Shown here: piece by piece, positions 55,140 to 63,917 of the stretch | How the letters are laid out: the number at the start of each line of letters is the position of its first letter | Numbering within the stretch: the stretch's first letter is position 1 | Assembly: GCA_902168205.1 (NCBI GenBank) | Contig: CABHOK010000003.1 | Location: 124,001 to 188,000 of the forward strand | Reading direction: 5' to 3' | Source of the DNA: an uncultured Chitinophaga sp. | GTDB taxonomy: Bacteria; Bacteroidota; Bacteroidia; Cytophagales; Cyclobacteriaceae | Length of the DNA: 64,000 nt | Program-made: the position numbers and the translations under genes | Notes under the pieces: generated by a model | Told to the model about the DNA's origin: nothing | Databases searched by the model: none | What the model saw: only the letters and a program-made list of their open reading frames with translations

Positions 55140-56201
55140 ATGAAAAAGATACTCTTGATAGAAGACAACGCTGAGATCCGAGAGAATACCGGTGAGATAT
55201 TAAGCCTGGCCAATTATAGTGTGATTACAGCCGAGAATGGAAAGATTGGTGTTGAATTGGCACAACGCGAGCGCCCCGATCTGATCATCTGCGATATCAT
55301 GATGCCTGAACTGGATGGCTACGGTGTGCTGCATATTCTGAGTAAGAAAGAAGACACGGCCAGTATACCCTTTATATTTCTTACTGCTAAAACTGAAAAG
55401 ACCGATATACGGAAAGGAATGAATCTGGGGGCAGATGATTACCTGACCAAACCATTTGATGACACGGACCTGCTCAACGCTATTGAGACAAGGCTTCGCA
55501 AAAGCGCGATGCAGCAAAAGCATTATGAGTCTACACCGGAAGGTCTTGATAACTTCATTAAGGACGCACAAAAGTTTTTGAACCTGAAGGATCTTGGAAA
55601 AGACAAGAAAGTAAAGCAGTATAAAAAGAAAGCCGAGATATTTTCAGAAGGCGATATGCCTCTGCATGTATACTTTATCAAATCGGGGAATGTAAAAACA
55701 TTCAAGTCGCACCCCGATGGAAAAGAGTTTATAACAAACCTGTATGCAGCCAATGACTTCTTTGGCTTTGAACCGGTATTGGAGAACGAGAACTATAAAG
55801 AGTCTGCCGTAGCATTACAGGATTCTGAGTTGATCTCTGTTCCGCGTCATGATTTTATGTTGATGATTCAAAGTCACCCGGATGTATCCGCGAGCTTTAT
55901 CAATTTACTTTGCAAGAAAGTAGCCGAACGCGAGCGACAGCTTCTGAGTCTCGCCTATAATTCCGTGCGCCAGCGTACAGCCGATGCTTTGCTGAAGTCA
56001 GCTTCATTGAAAGATGATAAAGCTGTTATAGCTATTTCGCGCGAAGACCTCGCCAAGATGGTAGGCACAGCTTCTGAATCAGTGATCCGCGTGCTTTCAG
56101 ATTTTAAAGAAGAAGGAATTATAGAAATAGAAAGTGGCAAGATTAAAATCACACATCCTGCCAAGCTTGAAAAAGTAGTTCGCTGGAATGTAGCAAGGTA
56201 A
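55140..56201 (+). CDS. Response regulator with receiver, cyclic-nucleotide-binding-like and CRP-type HTH domains
   Basis: A 353-residue fusion. Receiver 1-122 has acidic D9, phospho-acceptor D52 (IICDIMMPELDG) and K104 (YLTKPF). A CRP/FNR sensor-like barrel (about 155-245) and a CRP-type helix-turn-helix (about 270-345) follow. The recognition helix TASESVIRVL keeps E313 and R317, the pair that reads the GA of TGA half-sites in CRP and FNR. There are no N-terminal Cys for an FNR-type cluster, so input should come from phosphorylation by the kinase upstream. It is a candidate regulator of the four TGATTTTTGTCA boxes. Confidence 0.92.
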   Translation: MKKILLIEDNAEIRENTGEILSLANYSVITAENGKIGVELAQRERPDLIICDIMMPELDGYGVLHILSKKEDTASIPFIFLTAKTEKTDIRKGMNLGADDYLTKPFDDTDLLNAIETRLRKSAMQQKHYESTPEGLDNFIKDAQKFLNLKDLGKDKKVKQYKKKAEIFSEGDMPLHVYFIKSGNVKTFKSHPDGKEFITNLYAANDFFGFEPVLENENYKESAVALQDSELISVPRHDFMLMIQSHPDVSASFINLLCKKVAERERQLLSLAYNSVRQRTADALLKSASLKDDKAVIAISREDLAKMVGTASESVIRVLSDFKEEGIIEIESGKIKITHPAKLEKVVRWNVAR

Positions 56202-56204
56202 CTG

Positions 56205-56257
56205 GCGCAAGTTTGAAAACTTGTGCCCGTAATATTTCAAGTTTTCAAACTTGAAAT
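56205..56257. repeat. Double palindrome between convergent genes
   Basis: GCGCAAGTTTGAAAACTTGTGC (56205-56226 region) and the 24-base palindrome at 56234-56257 each fold alone. Their cores CAAGTTTGAAAACTTG and CAAGTTTTCAAACTTG are reverse complements, so they can also form one 16-bp stem. It lies between convergent genes and probably ends transcription from both sides. Confidence 0.6.
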
Positions 56258-56288
56258 AACATGAATATTCTTTCTGCCAAAGTTATCG

Positions 56289-56981
56289 TTAACGACAAAT
56301 CGTAATCTCAGTAGCAACATCGTGAGTTGGCACACGATGCGAATCATGATCATGTCCTATAAACACCCGGGCAATCAATAAACATCCGGAAATGAATAGC
56401 ATAGTAGTAGTAACTTTTCGAAAGTTAAGGTTGAATCGCTTCACCATGTACTGAAATAAAGTAGTAAGTCCCAGCATAACCGGCAAAGTTCCTACACCAA
56501 ACAACAACATAAAGTAGAAACTATTGCCGATACTGCCGAGGGTTAAACAATACGTCAGTGCAAGAAAAGTAAGACCGCAGGGGAGAAGTCCATTTAAAGT
56601 CCCCAGTATAAAAATGGATATATAGTTCTTGCGTTGCAAAAATTTTCCAAAAGCTGATTTTAGTATAGTCGTTAGCTTTTGAATAGCGGAGGTCAGCACA
56701 GGAATGTGCACACTGGTTACACCTAACGCTGCGAAGGTCAGTAAAGCTATGCCCAGCACCAGCGTAAGTATATTTTGAAATCCAGAGATTGGTAATGCCC
56801 AGCCGGCACCTCCTACTATAGCGCCCAGTAAGCCATACGTTAATATTCTGCCGAGGTTATAAACCAAACGATTCACTGTTGCTGCGGGACTCAGGTTACT
56901 AACCGTCATGGCCAACGGACTGCACATACCTACGCAATGCATGCTGCCGGCAAACCCCATAACCAATGCAGTAATAATCAT
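56289..56981 (-). CDS. TauE/SafE-like (DsbD_2/UreH-type) membrane protein of the cbb3 cluster
   Basis: A 230-residue protein with about six membrane helices. The first has the HCVGMC motif (SMHCVGMCSPLAM) seen in this family, a possible copper or thiol site. NLGRILTYGLLGAIVGG and GLLPCGLTFLAL are further marks. Members sit at the end of ccoNOQP-ccoG-fixH clusters in Bacteroidota, so a role in copper supply or assembly of cbb3 oxidase is inferred. It ends in a His/Asp segment (GHDHDSHRV). Six bases separate it from fixH. Confidence 0.87.
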   Translation of the reverse strand: MIITALVMGFAGSMHCVGMCSPLAMTVSNLSPAATVNRLVYNLGRILTYGLLGAIVGGAGWALPISGFQNILTLVLGIALLTFAALGVTSVHIPVLTSAIQKLTTILKSAFGKFLQRKNYISIFILGTLNGLLPCGLTFLALTYCLTLGSIGNSFYFMLLFGVGTLPVMLGLTTLFQYMVKRFNLNFRKVTTTMLFISGCLLIARVFIGHDHDSHRVPTHDVATEITICR

Positions 56982-56987
56982 GACTTG

Positions 56988-57416
56988 TTAGATATAGATC
57001 ACTTCTTCCTGGTAAAATTCTTTGCCGTTCATTTTCCAGAACAGCTTGGCGCGATACATACCTTTTTGTAAAGAGTTAATATCAAATGTGCGCGTTGTCT
57101 CATTTGATGTGGTTACGGTAAATATGCGGTCCATCTTTGTATTGGAGGGACAGAATAGTTTCAACTCACCATTTTCAATTTTCTCAGACTGATTGAATTT
57201 TACCTGCAGCGTTTGGTTTACTACTTTAATTACCGGCTTCGCTGCCAGTGATGCAGTATTATTCAAGCGGTGTATCTGTTCCTGGTAGCCCAGTTCTTCT
57301 TTGTAATAGTCTTTAGATACCAGGCTTACATCCTGTCGTACGCAAACCGTAACCAGCGTTGCAATGAAAGTTGCAAACAGTATAAAAGCTACAACGATCC
57401 AATTCCCGAAATTCAT
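56988..57416 (-). CDS. fixH: FixH-family protein (cbb3 oxidase assembly)
   Basis: A 142-residue membrane-anchored protein. One helix (about 5-27) is followed by the family signature LVSKDYYKEELGYQEQIHRL, then a periplasmic beta domain with YRAKLFWKMNGKEFYQEE. FixH/CcoH is needed for a stable cbb3 oxidase in other bacteria. It lies 42 bases after ccoG in the same direction. Confidence 0.9.
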   Translation of the reverse strand: MNFGNWIVVAFILFATFIATLVTVCVRQDVSLVSKDYYKEELGYQEQIHRLNNTASLAAKPVIKVVNQTLQVKFNQSEKIENGELKLFCPSNTKMDRIFTVTTSNETTRTFDINSLQKGMYRAKLFWKMNGKEFYQEEVIYI

Positions 57417-57458
57417 ACGTTTTTAATTATAATTCTTTCTGATATATATAGTGCAGTG

Positions 57459-58946
57459 TTAATTGCGCTTGGCATCGGAGGCCTTGCTTACCGGTCCGAT
57501 GAATTTAGCCTTGACAGTTTCTATCCGGTTGCCATTTTGGTAAATACCCAGCTTTACCACCGTGCGTGCCGTAGTCACTGCTTCCTCCGGTATGCGAATG
57601 AAGTATACTCCTTTGGTAAAACCTTCGGACGGTATCACGATAGCTTTTCCATCTACCTTGTGAATCTGTGCCGATGCCGGTGATTCTACCTTAATCTCAA
57701 GCGTCATTTCATCAAATGTTTTATTTACAAACTCAACATTGTACAGGTTGGTTATAAAACCAGGTTCACGTTGGTATAGAGTGCCAGGGACTTTTAATAT
57801 AGTTGTCTCAACGTCTGACCGCGTAATAAGCGCAGCGCCCAGTATAATTACCAACGTTAAGAGTACGATCGAGTATGCTATAACTTTCCCTGTTATGATT
57901 TTTGAAATGCCATCCTTGATCGAGTTGTAAGACGCATAACGGATCAGTCCTTTCGGTTTGCCGATCTTCAGCATAACATCATCGCAGGCATCGATACAGG
58001 CTGTGCAGTTTACACACTCCATCTGGGTGCCGTTGCGTATGTCGATACCGGTAGGGCACACATGTACACAAAGTTTGCAGTCGATGCAGTCACCGGTGTT
58101 CACGGCAGGTTCAGCATTCTTTTTTAAATGACCGCGTGGTTCACCGCGCAGCCAGTCATACGCCACTACGATTGACTCTCTTGTTAGGAGAACACCTTGC
58201 AATCTTCCGTAAGGACACACCGCTATACATGCCTGTTCACGAAATTTGGCATATATACCATAGAAGATTGCCGTGAAGGCCATCAGACCTATGAACCCTG
58301 CTATATTTTCAGATGGCGATTCGCTTACGATAGCCTGTGTTTGTTCAATGCCAATCATGTACGCCATCACAGTATGCGCAATGAGTAGTGATATAGCCAG
58401 GAAGATAATATGCTTGGATGTCTTCTTGAAAATTTTGGAAGCTGTCCACGGTTCTTTATTTAATCTGCGCTGAGCAGTAGCATCGCCTTCGATCCAGTAT
58501 TCGATCTTGCGAAATACCATTTCCATGAATAACGTCTGCGGGCACATCCATCCGCACCATACACGACCAAACACAACGGTGAATAAAATGACGAATACAA
58601 AAAAGATAATCAGCACAACGGCCAGCAGGAAAAAATCCTGTGGCCAGAAGGCTTGTCCGAGTATAACAAATTTCCGTTCGAATATATTCAGCAGCAGGAA
58701 CGGTTGACCGCTGATCTTCAGGAACGGTCCGCCCAGCAGAATGGTAAGCAACACAACGGTAACGGCTATACGCCAGTTGTGATAGCGCCCCGATGGTTTT
58801 TTGGGATAGAGCCAGATTCGCTTACCTTTCTCATCAACGGTAGCGATGCTGTCGCGAAACTCTTCCTCGGCATCAATATCCTGGCGGGCAGCGGCACTCT
58901 TGGCCAGTCGCTCTTTCCTGATATCGATTTTTATACTCCCTTCCAT
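57459..58946 (-). CDS. ccoG: Cytochrome c oxidase accessory protein CcoG
   Basis: A 495-residue membrane protein with several helices (for example VVLLTILLGGPFLKISGQPF). An iron-sulfur part has CIDCKLCVHVCPTG and CVNCTACIDACD, giving two cubane-type sites. A C-terminal IgG-like periplasmic domain follows. CcoG handles copper, probably reducing Cu(II), for the active site of cbb3 oxidase. GRVWCGWMCPQT is the NapH-like motif. It follows ccoP by 60 bases. Confidence 0.95.
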   Translation of the reverse strand: MEGSIKIDIRKERLAKSAAARQDIDAEEEFRDSIATVDEKGKRIWLYPKKPSGRYHNWRIAVTVVLLTILLGGPFLKISGQPFLLLNIFERKFVILGQAFWPQDFFLLAVVLIIFFVFVILFTVVFGRVWCGWMCPQTLFMEMVFRKIEYWIEGDATAQRRLNKEPWTASKIFKKTSKHIIFLAISLLIAHTVMAYMIGIEQTQAIVSESPSENIAGFIGLMAFTAIFYGIYAKFREQACIAVCPYGRLQGVLLTRESIVVAYDWLRGEPRGHLKKNAEPAVNTGDCIDCKLCVHVCPTGIDIRNGTQMECVNCTACIDACDDVMLKIGKPKGLIRYASYNSIKDGISKIITGKVIAYSIVLLTLVIILGAALITRSDVETTILKVPGTLYQREPGFITNLYNVEFVNKTFDEMTLEIKVESPASAQIHKVDGKAIVIPSEGFTKGVYFIRIPEEAVTTARTVVKLGIYQNGNRIETVKAKFIGPVSKASDAKRN

Positions 58947-59006
58947 ACGCTTCTCAAAAAGAATTTCCTGTATACCTAAATTTCGTTCTGCTTTTGGTCG
59001 CTATAG

Positions 59007-59945
59007 CTATAGCGATGCCTGTGCATTTGTACTGTCAGACGCTGCGGTCGGAGCCGGTGCTGTTGCTTTAAATAATTCCCCCTGCGGAGCTTTGGCGTTG
59101 GCAGGATTGCTTCCCTGTAAGCTCATAATGAAGAAGGCTACATTTCGTACATCCTGCGGACTCATCGATTTTCCCCACGCTGGCATACCCTTTTCCACAA
59201 CGCCATTTTTGATGGTGCTGAAAACTTGTTTAACATCACCGCCATGCAGCCAGTACTCATCCGTAAGGTTCGGGCCGATTGTGTTTCCTCCACCATCGTT
59301 CCTGTGGCAGGCACCGCAGTTGTTACCGTTGAATACCGATTTTCCTTTTTCAATCAATGCCGGGTCGTTGGTAAATGCAAGTGCATTTTCATCGATCTCT
59401 TCCTGTAGTTGCGCTGCTTTCAGCTTCCGTGCCTGCTCTTCAGCCAGTGCCACCTCTTGTTGATACTCTTGATCCTGTAATGGAAGTGTATCGGAGAAGT
59501 GATATATAGCTATATATACCACCGAGAAAGCAATTGTTCCGTAGAAAAGCCACTTCCACCATGGCGGCAAATGGTTGTCGAGTTCTTTTATACCATCGTA
59601 ATCGTGATGAAGCTCGATATCTTTTTCAGCTTCCATTGGAACAGAGGCATTCATCTTCTGTGCAAACCTGTTCCATAGCGATGGCTTTACAACATAGGGT
59701 ATTCCGAGTTTGGCCGCTTTTGCTTTTTCGGTTTCCGTCATCAGCATGTTTACTACTTTTACCAGGTATAGCGCTACAACGCCTACGAGTATAATTACTA
59801 ATAGTATAAATGCTGTTACGAGGTATATCGGAAACATGGGATCGTTAACCGGATCGTCCCAGAAAGTTTTCGCTGCCTGCGCTTCCTGAGCGAAGGCGCT
59901 GGCGGTATAGATCATGAATACAATAAACAACACTGCTTTTCTCAT
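59007..59945 (-). CDS. ccoP: cbb3 oxidase subunit CcoP, mono-heme form
   Basis: A protein of 312 residues (start 59945, MRKAVLFIVFMIYTASAFA). After a signal or anchor helix and a second helix comes the FixP N-terminal module (HDYDGIKELDNHLPPWWKWL) with a third helix, then one cytochrome c domain (NNCGACHRNDGGG, Met ligand in GMPAWG). Proteobacterial CcoP has two hemes; only one CxxCH exists here. The tail is rich in Ala/Pro/Thr. It passes electrons to CcoNO. Confidence 0.92.
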   Translation of the reverse strand: MRKAVLFIVFMIYTASAFAQEAQAAKTFWDDPVNDPMFPIYLVTAFILLVIILVGVVALYLVKVVNMLMTETEKAKAAKLGIPYVVKPSLWNRFAQKMNASVPMEAEKDIELHHDYDGIKELDNHLPPWWKWLFYGTIAFSVVYIAIYHFSDTLPLQDQEYQQEVALAEEQARKLKAAQLQEEIDENALAFTNDPALIEKGKSVFNGNNCGACHRNDGGGNTIGPNLTDEYWLHGGDVKQVFSTIKNGVVEKGMPAWGKSMSPQDVRNVAFFIMSLQGSNPANAKAPQGELFKATAPAPTAASDSTNAQASL

Positions 59946-59949
59946 GGTC

Positions 59950-60144
59950 TTACTGTTTACGGTTTGTGTTTTCATTTTCAGAAGTTGCATCTTCCATGGG
60001 CAATGCCTTCATTTTGTCGATGATCTTTTTATCGGTAGTAAATACCCACAAGAGCAGGCAAAGGAAAAATGCGAAGAATATAACGAAGGAGATTACCGGC
60101 CAGATCGCGATGTTCTCTATACTTTGAAGGACGTTTTTATACAT
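59950..60144 (-). CDS. ccoQ: CcoQ-like small membrane subunit
   Basis: A 64-residue protein with one helix (WPVISFVIFFAFFLCLLLWVF) and a charged cytoplasmic tail, as in CcoQ/FixQ. It sits between ccoNO and ccoP, where this subunit belongs. It helps to stabilise the oxidase complex. Confidence 0.8.
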   Translation of the reverse strand: MYKNVLQSIENIAIWPVISFVIFFAFFLCLLLWVFTTDKKIIDKMKALPMEDATSENENTNRKQ

Positions 60145-60184
60145 GGCTTTACTGTTTTAGGTTGAACTTGTCAGTTCTCAATTT

Positions 60185-62314
60185 TTATTCTGACTGTGCT
60201 GTTTTCTCTGCTTTTATATCCGTACCCAGTCGTTGCAGGTAGGCGATCAGCGCGATGATCTCAGCATCTTCGGCTACTTCTATACCATCTGCTTTCAGTG
60301 TGCCTGCTATTTCACTGGCTTGTTTTTCGAGATCGTTGTTCGCATCGTTCTCATATCCTTCTTCATAAGGAACACCAATGGTACGAAGCGCTGTTATCTT
60401 GCCACGTGTGTCTCCCTTGTTGATCACCTGCTCGAACAACCACGGATACGCTGGCATGATAGAACCTGTTGAGACGGCATCCGGAGCAAGCATGTGATTG
60501 TAGTGCCAGCTGTTGGAATATTTAGCACCTACACGATGCAGATCCGGTCCGGTACGTTTTGATCCCCACAGGAACGGGTGATCGTATACGAATTCTCCTG
60601 CTTTGGAATATTCACCGTAACGTTCAGTTTCTGAGCGGAATGGACGAACCATTTGTGTATGGCAGTTCACGCAACCTTCGCGGATATATATATCACGACC
60701 GTGCAGCTCAAGCGGTGTATACGGTTTTACACTGGTGATGGTCGGTACATTAGACTTTATCAGGAATGTTGGTATCATTTCAATCGCACCACCAATGAGT
60801 ATAGCTACTATGGTTAACACGGTGAACAATACCGGCTTGTGTTCCAGCAGGCGATTGTGCCAGCCTCCGGTTTTCTGTACATATACTTTGGCAAGCGGTG
60901 CGGCTTCGGCATCTTCGTTCGCGAGGAAGCTTCCTGCGAAAGCTGTCTTCACCAGGTTATAGGTCATGATGATGGCACCGGTGAGATATAGGGCACCACC
61001 GATTGCGCGCAGTCCGTGCAGCGGCAGTATCTGTACCGTTGTCTCCAGGAAGTTTTTATATACCAGGAATCCTTCCGGGTTAAATTCTTTCCACATCAAA
61101 CTCTGCACAACACCGGATACATACATCGGCAGGGCATAGAAAATGATACCGAGTGTGCCTAGCCAGAAGTGTACGTTAGCAAGTTTGGTAGAGTATAATT
61201 TTGTGTTCCACATGCGTGGTGTTATCCAGTATAGCATGGCGAAGGTGAGGAAACCATTCCAGCCTAAACCACCTACGTGTACGTGTGCTACAATCCAATC
61301 GGTAAAGTGTGCTATAGCATTAACATTCTTGAGGGATAGCAGCGGACCTTCCAGTGTAGCCATACCATACGCAGTAATAGCGACTACCATGAATTTTAAA
61401 ACAGGATCTTCACGAACACGATCCCACGCACCACGGAGTGTCATCAGACCATTCAGCATACCTCCCCATGATGGGGCGATGAGCATGATGGAGAATACAG
61501 TTCCCAATGATTGTGCCCAGTCAGGCAGTGATGTATATAGTAAGTGGTGCGGACCTGCCCATATATAGATGAAGATCAATGACCAGAAGTGAATGATCGA
61601 CAAACGATAGGAGTATACCGGACGATTTGCGGCCTTCGGTAAGAAGTAATACATGAGACCGAGAAACGGAGTGGTAAGAAAGAATGCAACGGCATTGTGT
61701 CCATACCACCACTGCACCAATGCATCCTGCACACCGGCATACCAAGAGTAACTTTTGAAAAATGTTACCGGCATCTCGAATGAATTTACCACGTGCAGTA
61801 CCGCTACCGTTACAAACGTGGCGATGTAAAACCAGATAGCAACATACATGTGTCGCTCCCTGCGTTTGATGATGGTGCCGATCATGTTCCATCCGAACAC
61901 AACCCAGATGAGTGTGATCGCTATATCAATCGGCCACTCGAGCTCTGCATATTCTTTGGAAGTAGTCATACCCAGCGGCAGTGTGATCGCGGCCGCGAGA
62001 ATGATAAGTTGCCAGCCCCAGAAATGTATCCAGCTCAACTTGTCGCTGAACATGCGTGTCTTCAACAGGCGCTGCATTGAATAGTATACTCCGGCAAACA
62101 TGGCGTTGCCTACAAAGGCAAAGATGATGGCGTTGGTATGCAATGGACGAATGCGCCCGAAAGTTGTGTACTGCGTGTCGAAATTAAAGATCGGGTATAC
62201 CAACTGGATGGCCGCAGTAAGACCAACCAACATACCTACCAATCCAAACACGACCGTAGCGATCATGAACGCTTTTACGATCTTGTTGTCATAACTGAAT
62301 TTTTCTACTTCCAT
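60185..62314 (-). CDS. ccoNO: Fused cbb3 cytochrome oxidase subunits CcoN-CcoO
   Basis: A 709-residue fusion. Residues 1-about 480 are CcoN: heme ligand H59 (RIRPLHTNAIIF), WWYGHNAVAFFL, the copper ligands in WAGPHHLLY, and the two His of VAHVHVGGLGWNG. Residues about 500-709 are CcoO with a membrane helix and one heme c (EGCVNCHTQMVRPF; Met ligand in GSIMPAYPWLF). CcoN reduces oxygen with high affinity. The fusion is common in Bacteroidota. An FNR-type box lies 92 bases upstream, so it is likely induced at low oxygen. Confidence 0.96.
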   Translation of the reverse strand: MEVEKFSYDNKIVKAFMIATVVFGLVGMLVGLTAAIQLVYPIFNFDTQYTTFGRIRPLHTNAIIFAFVGNAMFAGVYYSMQRLLKTRMFSDKLSWIHFWGWQLIILAAAITLPLGMTTSKEYAELEWPIDIAITLIWVVFGWNMIGTIIKRRERHMYVAIWFYIATFVTVAVLHVVNSFEMPVTFFKSYSWYAGVQDALVQWWYGHNAVAFFLTTPFLGLMYYFLPKAANRPVYSYRLSIIHFWSLIFIYIWAGPHHLLYTSLPDWAQSLGTVFSIMLIAPSWGGMLNGLMTLRGAWDRVREDPVLKFMVVAITAYGMATLEGPLLSLKNVNAIAHFTDWIVAHVHVGGLGWNGFLTFAMLYWITPRMWNTKLYSTKLANVHFWLGTLGIIFYALPMYVSGVVQSLMWKEFNPEGFLVYKNFLETTVQILPLHGLRAIGGALYLTGAIIMTYNLVKTAFAGSFLANEDAEAAPLAKVYVQKTGGWHNRLLEHKPVLFTVLTIVAILIGGAIEMIPTFLIKSNVPTITSVKPYTPLELHGRDIYIREGCVNCHTQMVRPFRSETERYGEYSKAGEFVYDHPFLWGSKRTGPDLHRVGAKYSNSWHYNHMLAPDAVSTGSIMPAYPWLFEQVINKGDTRGKITALRTIGVPYEEGYENDANNDLEKQASEIAGTLKADGIEVAEDAEIIALIAYLQRLGTDIKAEKTAQSE

Positions 62315-62405
62315 AAACTTGCTCAGCGTTTTGTATCAAATATTCTTGGCAATAAAAGTAGAGGTGGTATGATGTATGGAAGATGACTGTTGTTATCAGG
62401 ATACC

Positions 62406-62417
62406 TGATTTTTGTCA
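62406..62417 (-). promoter_or_regulatory. FNR/CRP-type box 3 before ccoNO
   Basis: The word lies in CCTGATTTTTGTCAGG, with five-base arms CCTGA/TCAGG, the most symmetric of the four copies. It is placed between the hemN terminator and the ccoNO start. Confidence 0.68.
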
Positions 62418-62442
62418 GGATACACGCTGAAGGGTATATATG

Positions 62443-62472
62443 CAAAAAGACCCTCGCCAAAGAGCAAGGGTC
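62443..62472 (-). terminator. Rho-independent terminator of hemN
   Basis: The stem GACCCT/AGGGTC has a 12-base loop and, on the minus strand, TTTTTGC behind it. It separates hemN from ccoNO, so ccoNO needs its own promoter. Confidence 0.82.
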
Positions 62473-62499
62473 ATGCATTGTTTAGATTACTGAGTTATG

Positions 62500-63873
62500 T
62501 TATATCGCTTTGCTGAATATCACGCGGTTGTTGTCTTCTTCGTTCATCCGCTTGTCGAACACACGGCAGATATTTCGAATGAACGGTTCGCCTGCAGTTG
62601 TCACTTTAAGTCCTCCTTCTTCATAGAGAAAAAGTATTCCTTCTTTTTCCATTTCCGTTAACGTGTTGAGAATGTTGGCATCGACAACCTGCATCATTAA
62701 CTCGCGACTTAATTCACCCTGGCAGCTTATCTGCAGAATGCATTGTTTTACCAGCAGATCTTCATCGCTGTGAATGTGTCCTTTTACAATAGCCGATGCG
62801 TTGTGCTGAATAGCACCGAGGTATTCTTCTACTTTCTTTTCGTTCTGCGCATACGCGTATTTGGCATCACTGATAGCAGAAGCACCAAGACCAATCAGTA
62901 ACTCGGTGTTGGTAGTGGTATAGCCCATAAAATTGCGATGAAGCTTGCCGGAGACATACGCCTTGAAAAGGGAATCATGTCTCAGTGAAAAATGATCCAT
63001 ACCAACATCAGCATAGTCGGCTTTGCGAAGTAAATGTCTTCCTATTTCATACAGGTGTCTCTTCAGCGCGTGTGAAGGTAAATCGGATGTCTCATAATTA
63101 CGTTGTCCCGGTCTTAGCCACGGCACGTGTGCATAGCTATAGAATGAAATACGATCGGGTTTCAGTGTCAATACTTTCTCAATGGTATCGGAAACTGTAA
63201 ATGGAGTTTGAAAGGGAAGACCGTAAATAAGGTCGAAGCTTACGGATTCATAACCGATGACACGAGCCTGTTCGGTTACCTGCTGCAGGTTCTCAAAAGG
63301 TTGTATGCGGTGAATGGTGCGTTGTACTTTCTCATCCAGATCCTGTACACCAAAACTCACGCGGGTTGCACCGAGTTCGTGTAGTGTCTGCAGGTGTTCG
63401 TAGGTAGTGTTGTTCGGATGTCCTTCGAAGCTCATCTCGAAATCATTATGCAGCTCAACATCTTCGAGTAAGTACGAGATCATCCAGCGTAAATTCTGCG
63501 GACTGAAGAATGTAGGCGTTCCTCCGCCCAAATGTAATTCACGCACTACGGGCTTTTCACGAAATATATACTTGTAGTGATCCCACTCCTTCAGCAGTGC
63601 CTGTATATAGGGAATTTCGATCTTGTGATTTTTGGTAATGCGTGTGGAGCAGGCGCAATATGTGCAGAGGCTTTCGCAGAACGGCAAGTGTATATATATA
63701 CTGATTCCTTTTTCGGTATTGGTTTCGTGGAACGTTCTTCGCAGGGCTTTGGTCCATCTTTCGGTAGTGAAAGACTGCGTGTCCCAATAGGGAACGGTCG
63801 GGTAACTGGTATAACGTGGTGTTGGTACGTCATACTTCTTTAATAAGGCAGCTTGTGATGGATATGAAGTCAT
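62500..63873 (-). CDS. hemN: Oxygen-independent coproporphyrinogen III oxidase
   Basis: A 457-residue radical-SAM enzyme that makes protoporphyrinogen without oxygen, for heme supply. The cluster motif is C66-x3-C70-x2-C73 (LPFCESLCTYCACSTRITK). HLGGGTPTFFSP is the SAM-binding GGGTP region, and the C-terminal HemN domain is present (AYVSGKLHRNFMGYTT, as in true HemN, not the HemW type). Its place in the cbb3 cluster fits low-oxygen heme synthesis. A box of the proposed regulon lies 58 bases upstream. Confidence 0.94.
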   Translation of the reverse strand: MTSYPSQAALLKKYDVPTPRYTSYPTVPYWDTQSFTTERWTKALRRTFHETNTEKGISIYIHLPFCESLCTYCACSTRITKNHKIEIPYIQALLKEWDHYKYIFREKPVVRELHLGGGTPTFFSPQNLRWMISYLLEDVELHNDFEMSFEGHPNNTTYEHLQTLHELGATRVSFGVQDLDEKVQRTIHRIQPFENLQQVTEQARVIGYESVSFDLIYGLPFQTPFTVSDTIEKVLTLKPDRISFYSYAHVPWLRPGQRNYETSDLPSHALKRHLYEIGRHLLRKADYADVGMDHFSLRHDSLFKAYVSGKLHRNFMGYTTTNTELLIGLGASAISDAKYAYAQNEKKVEEYLGAIQHNASAIVKGHIHSDEDLLVKQCILQISCQGELSRELMMQVVDANILNTLTEMEKEGILFLYEEGGLKVTTAGEPFIRNICRVFDKRMNEEDNNRVIFSKAI

Positions 63874-63917
63874 GATTCAAAGTAGCTTCATCCATTAATT
63901 TTTATGAATGACCCGAA

